This document shows positions 60,419 through 64,000 of a DNA stretch of 64,000 nucleotides, in pieces. A model generated the notes under the pieces. The model saw nothing but the letters and a program-made list of their open reading frames with translations. It did no database searches and was not told the DNA's origin. Every line of letters starts with the position of its first letter. The first letter of the stretch is position 1. The stretch is from Tetracentron sinense. Taxonomy: Eukaryota > Streptophyta > Magnoliopsida > Trochodendrales > Trochodendraceae. A program made the position numbers and the translations under genes. The stretch is from positions 28,004,754-28,068,753 of the forward strand of contig CM026570.1 of assembly GCA_015143295.1 (NCBI GenBank), written 5' to 3'.

Positions 60419-61630
60419 TGTAGCACCCCGGACTTTTCCAACTTTAATGAATAGCATTTTCATTACGAATTGGCCTTTCTCATAGTATAATTAATAAATA
60501 AGGGAGAAATTGGAAATTCTAAAACATCAAAAATGTCCGTTTTCGAAAGACGAATCCAACGCAAGTTGAATCGTCAAAATCGGACGAACGAGTCAAAAGA
60601 TATGGTCAAAATAGTGGAACCTGCAGAGCACCGATCGATCGGTCCTCATCAACGATCGATCGGTCCAAAACCGATCGATCGGTGGCTATCGACTGGTCAG
60701 AAATTTTATATGGGAAAATTTTCCAGAGAGCATGTTTTTGACCGGTCGATCGGTCAATAACACCGATCGCTCGGTCGGCAACCGATCGATCGGCCATAAG
60801 CACCGATCGCTCGGTCTATCGAGTTTTGCAGAATTTTTAGTAAGGGCGTTTTCATCTTTTGGGTGTTAACCCTTACCCATAAGGGCTTGCCCGAGCCTTT
60901 AGGGCTTCATTCACCTCACTTAAAAGGTTTTGAGAGAGAAGAAGAGAAGAGAAGGGGGATTTACATCTAGGGTTTTCCACTTGAGAGAATCAAGGGTTTT
61001 AGAACCCTAGAATCGTTCTAAAGTCTTGGATTCTCCAAATCCAATCTCAAGCTCGTGTGGAGTACCTCTTCCAAGCTAGGGCAGCGTTTCTACATCATCC
61101 TCAAGGATTTTTCTTTTCCTTTTCAAGGTTAGTACACTCTTCCTAGTTACTTTGGTAATAACCTAGGATTTTCCTAAGTAAATATGTGTTAGATCTTCCC
61201 CATTGCTCCCTTGTGTTGGTATATGCTAAGTCCCTGAAACATAAACAAGATAATACAAACAAATGGTGGAATGTATGAATGGATGAGGAGTGGAGGCGAT
61301 TGGATGCCATGTTGTGATGTATTGAATGATGGAAAAATGGTGGAAGGGCATATTACGCATAATGAACACACCCGAAGTGTTTGATGAAATGTTCGAATAA
61401 GAAAATATGAAATAACTAAAGGTAAAAAGGTTGAATACCACATGTTTGATAGAATGCATGAATAAACTAAGATTTGAAAGCATGAGTCACATAAATGTTC
61501 CTCATTTGGCAAGTTGTATACATGTGTTTATTTCGCTTCTTAAATTCTCACGTGAGTTGGGAATTGTTAAAATGCTATATGTCATCATGATTTCACGATT
61601 GCTATGCACGAGCACATATGTAGATGGAGG

Positions 61631-62027
61631 ATATTGTCAAGGAGGTTGGTAGCCCTGGTTAAGAGTGCTAACCTCTGGCTCATAAGAAAAGAAATGGTAT
61701 TGTCAAGGAGGTTGGTAGCCCAAGGATTATACGGGTGCTAACCTCTGGCTCATAAGAAATGTATTGTACTGTCAAGGGGGTTGGTAGCCCAGGGATTATA
61801 CGGGTGCTAACCCCTGGCTCATAAGAAATATATTGTACTGTCAAGGGGGTTGGTAGCCCAGGGATTATACGGGTGCTAGCCCCTAGCTCATAAGAAATAT
61901 ATTGTACTGTCAAGGGGGTTGGTAGCCCAGGGATTATACGGGTGCTAGCCCCTGGCTCATAAGAAATATATTGTACTGTCAAGGAGGTTGGTAGCCCAGG
62001 GATATGCGGGTGCTAACCTCTGGCTCA
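61631..62027 (+). repeat. 69-bp hairpin array (D second LTR)
   Basis: Six units with the same outer GAGGTT/AACCTC and inner GGGGTT/AACCCC pairing as in the first LTR. Confidence 0.85.
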
Positions 62028-62247
62028 TAAGAAATATTGAAAGGATAACTCAAAGAGGTTTCGTATGATTAATAGACGTGTTTTGGTTTCATAACAATTA
62101 TACTTGATAAAACGTTTATGTATGATGTCGTTAGAAATTGATTATGAATTGTACTCCTTCTATTACTTGTATATGATGTTGTTCATTATTACCGTTGTTG
62201 GTTAGGAGTTTGTACTCGCTGAGTATTCCATGCTCAGCCGTACTTTC

Positions 62248-62403
62248 ATGTCGGCAGGTACACGAGCTCCTCTTGACATATGTGATCCGGGTCCTTCGAT
62301 AGAGAAGGACTACGGCGAGGAGGAACCTTATGAGGATCTGGTAGTCGAGCCTCGGGCTGAGGCTAGAGACTTAGACCACTGGCCCCACGGGGGTGACTAT
62401 TGA
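62248..62403 (+). CDS. Conserved short acidic ORF in D second LTR
   Basis: 51 codons. Same frame as 55769-55909 but longer by exactly 15 bases (five residues, KDYGE region), an indel that keeps the frame. Starts MSAG, has PLDIC and ends DLDHWP...GGDY. The frame-preserving length change between two otherwise near-identical LTRs fits coding constraint, though one event proves little. Confidence 0.55.
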   Translation: MSAGTRAPLDICDPGPSIEKDYGEEEPYEDLVVEPRAEARDLDHWPHGGDY

Positions 62404-62680
62404 GCGAGATAGAGTCGTATTTTGTCATAGGTGGGCCTGTCCACCTTAGACTTAGACATGTTTTGTATATCACTATGTCCACTTGGAATACTATAGTTTG
62501 GATCATTATAAAGAAAGGAAAAATTTGTTTGCGCTTCCGCATTTATATTTAGCTTCTGCGCTCTGATTATCATTTTTTGTACTGTATTCTCTTGTTAATT
62601 ACAGGAGGGTTTGGCAGGTACGAAGTATCACACCTAAAGTACCCCTTAACTCCTAGGGGGTATTTGGGGCGTGACAGAGG

Positions 62681-62692
62681 TGGTATCAGAGC
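62681..62692 (+). other. Primer-binding site of D, second unit
   Basis: TGGTATCAGAGC after the middle LTR, showing that a second internal region starts here. Confidence 0.92.
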
Positions 62693-63013
62693 TCTAGGCA
62701 TTAGAGTTCCTAGGGTCGCTTAGTACTAGATACCATAATTGAACAAGGCATTAGGTGTAGGAAAGAGTTGTATTCCAAGTATAGACTAACAAGTTAGTCT
62801 TAGTCAAAATAGGTTGAACTTCAACCAAACTTAGAATCCTACGCTAGGAACACGACATGTATGTTATGATATGATGTTGTATACCATGTGTGCATAAATT
62901 GTGTTGTGCTTATTAAATATATCTGATGAATATGTATTAAGTGAATTGCAAAATTGTATTAAATGCGTATCCAAGTTGGACTCATGTGGTACTGTCGTTC
63001 TCAGGATCACATC

Positions 63014-64000
63014 ATGAGACGCGGTGCTCGGGGTCGCGGATACAATACGAGGGGAAGTGGAAGTGATGCCCCTTCCGGTGACGAGCAACCCAATTTTGCC
63101 CAAGCTTTTGCATCTATAGCCGAGACTTTGGCTATGTTAGCAGCAAGGCCGGTTGCTGTTTCTCCTTCTACGCCTCCGCCACCTCCGGCACACCATGCTT
63201 CAGGATTGGAGGCATTTAGGAGATTGCGTCCTCCTACCTTCTTCGGTACTACTGACCCCATGGTCGCCGAGGCATGGGTGATGCAATTGGAAAAGATTTT
63301 TAGAGCGCTCCACTTCACGGATGAACAGAGAGTGGACTGGGCCACCTTCGTGATGGAAGGTGCGGCCGAGCATTGGTGGAGAGCCACACAGAGACAGAGG
63401 GAGTCCACCAGGGCGGGGGAGCTGTGGACATGGTCGGAATTTTTGGATGTCTTCTATAAACTGTATTTTCCGGCGGCTGTCAACGAACAGAAGGAGATTG
63501 AATTCATGACTATTGAACAAGGAGAGTTGAGTGTGGCCGATTATGAGGCTACCTTCGTGGAGTTGTCGAGATTCGCACCTCACCTAATTGCATCGGAGCA
63601 TATGCGAGTCAGGAAATTTGAGCAGGGATTGAAACCCTCCATTAGAGACAGGGTCTCGATGTTCTAGGTGGCTACCTGGGGAGAGGTTGTGAGCAAGGCG
63701 AAGCTTGCCGAGAAGAATTCGGAAGAATTCTTCAAGAGAAGGGATGTGGCTCGAGGCCAATCGAGTAGTTCGGGGTCGGCAGAGAAGAGGGCTAGGGCAG
63801 CCCCATATCAGGCATCCAAGCCGATACGGTCACAGAGGCCTCCCTTGACATCACAGGTATCTCGGCCTACCACTACACCGGTACCTCATCCCACACTTTC
63901 ACAGGCCACCCGATATGTTCCACCTTCATCCTCATCCGCATTTGAGGAGTGCTCCTATTGTGGTCGGAGTCACCGGATTGGTGAATGTCGGAGGATTTCA
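63014..64000 (+). pseudogene. gag region of D, second unit (cut by window)
   Basis: Starts MRRGARGRGYNTRG and has the same capsid-like blocks as the first unit (AEHWWRAT, TWSEFLDVFYKLYFP), then the linker and the first zinc-knuckle cysteines at the window edge. Differs from the first unit at about 2 percent of positions by eye. At least one break in the visible part; pol lies beyond the window. Confidence 0.85.

Larger units (their letters stand above)
60419..62676 (+). repeat. Gypsy D second (shared) LTR
   Basis: 2258 bp, nearly identical to 53940-56194. Palindrome cluster about 60630-60820, hairpin array 61631-62027, inverted repeat 62219-62237 and acidic ORF 62248-62403. It serves as 3' LTR of the first unit and 5' LTR of the second. 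Confidence 0.93.
53940..64000 (+). mobile_element. Gypsy D: LTR-internal-LTR-internal tandem
   Basis: A chromovirus unit inserted in satellite (left flank GTTTG at 53935-53939) is arranged as LTR (53940-56194), internal (56195-60418), LTR (60419-62676), second internal (62677 onward, cut by the window). The middle LTR is shared: a purine tract leads into it and a primer site follows it, with no target duplication. This is the expected product of unequal recombination between LTRs of sister copies. The first internal part is about 4.2 kb, short for the family, and lacks most of the RT part. LTRs differ by about 2 percent by eye. Broken, at least five breaks in the first unit. Confidence 0.9.

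Noticed and set aside
1-64000. Host protein-coding genes, tRNA or rRNA genes
   Set aside because: Every stretch is accounted for by retroelements, the hAT-like element or satellite; the only tRNA-like words are 12-base primer-binding sites.

Overview
The window is plant heterochromatin. I see no host gene anywhere in its 64 kb. It holds long LTR retrotransposons of the Ty3/gypsy chromovirus type (Tekay/Del-like: LTRs over 2 kb, tRNA-Met primer site, a chromodomain-like end after integrase), a decayed Ty1/copia family, one miniature LTR element (TRIM), one hAT-like DNA transposon and a satellite with a monomer of about 179 bp. A pericentromeric or centromere-flanking position in a flowering plant fits best. 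I cannot name the species.

Layout. 1-4225: gypsy element A on the minus strand, cut by the window edge and holding a 100-N gap. 4226-5310 and 22240-23053: two parts of one gypsy LTR (called E here), split by a copia element G (5311-22239). G carries in its 3' LTR a full-length gypsy element B (7206-18876, target duplication GATAT) and a hAT-like element (19229-20574, target duplication ACTCCGGG). B carries in its leader a solo LTR of another gypsy family (9786-11662, target duplication GAATA). 23054-32408: satellite, plus orientation, with a 900-bp five-monomer higher-order repeat. 32409-42967: copia element F on the minus strand, inserted in satellite, with a TRIM (34435-35238) in its 3' LTR. 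42968 to about 43858: satellite again. About 43859-46972: 5' LTR and start of gag of gypsy E, minus strand. 46973-53939: satellite in the opposite orientation. 53940-64000: gypsy element D arranged LTR-internal-LTR-internal, running off the window.

Three observations seem most worth following. (1) All the gypsy LTRs, though from clearly different subfamilies, carry the same short acidic open reading frame (about 39-51 codons; motifs MSAG, D-[LIV]-C, P-W-V-E-E-E-Y, D-L-x-x-W-P). It lies 10-11 bases after an invariant 19-bp inverted repeat and changes mostly at synonymous positions and by an in-frame indel. (2) A short distance upstream of that frame the LTRs carry tandem units, each able to fold into a hairpin, with compensating base changes between units. 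(3) The two LTRs of gypsy E face opposite ways, more than 20 kb apart, yet abut the same point of the satellite monomer with matching 5-bp flanks. This suggests an inversion of about 39.6 kb between roughly 4226 and 43859.

All identity and age statements are by-eye comparisons within the window. No search was run.
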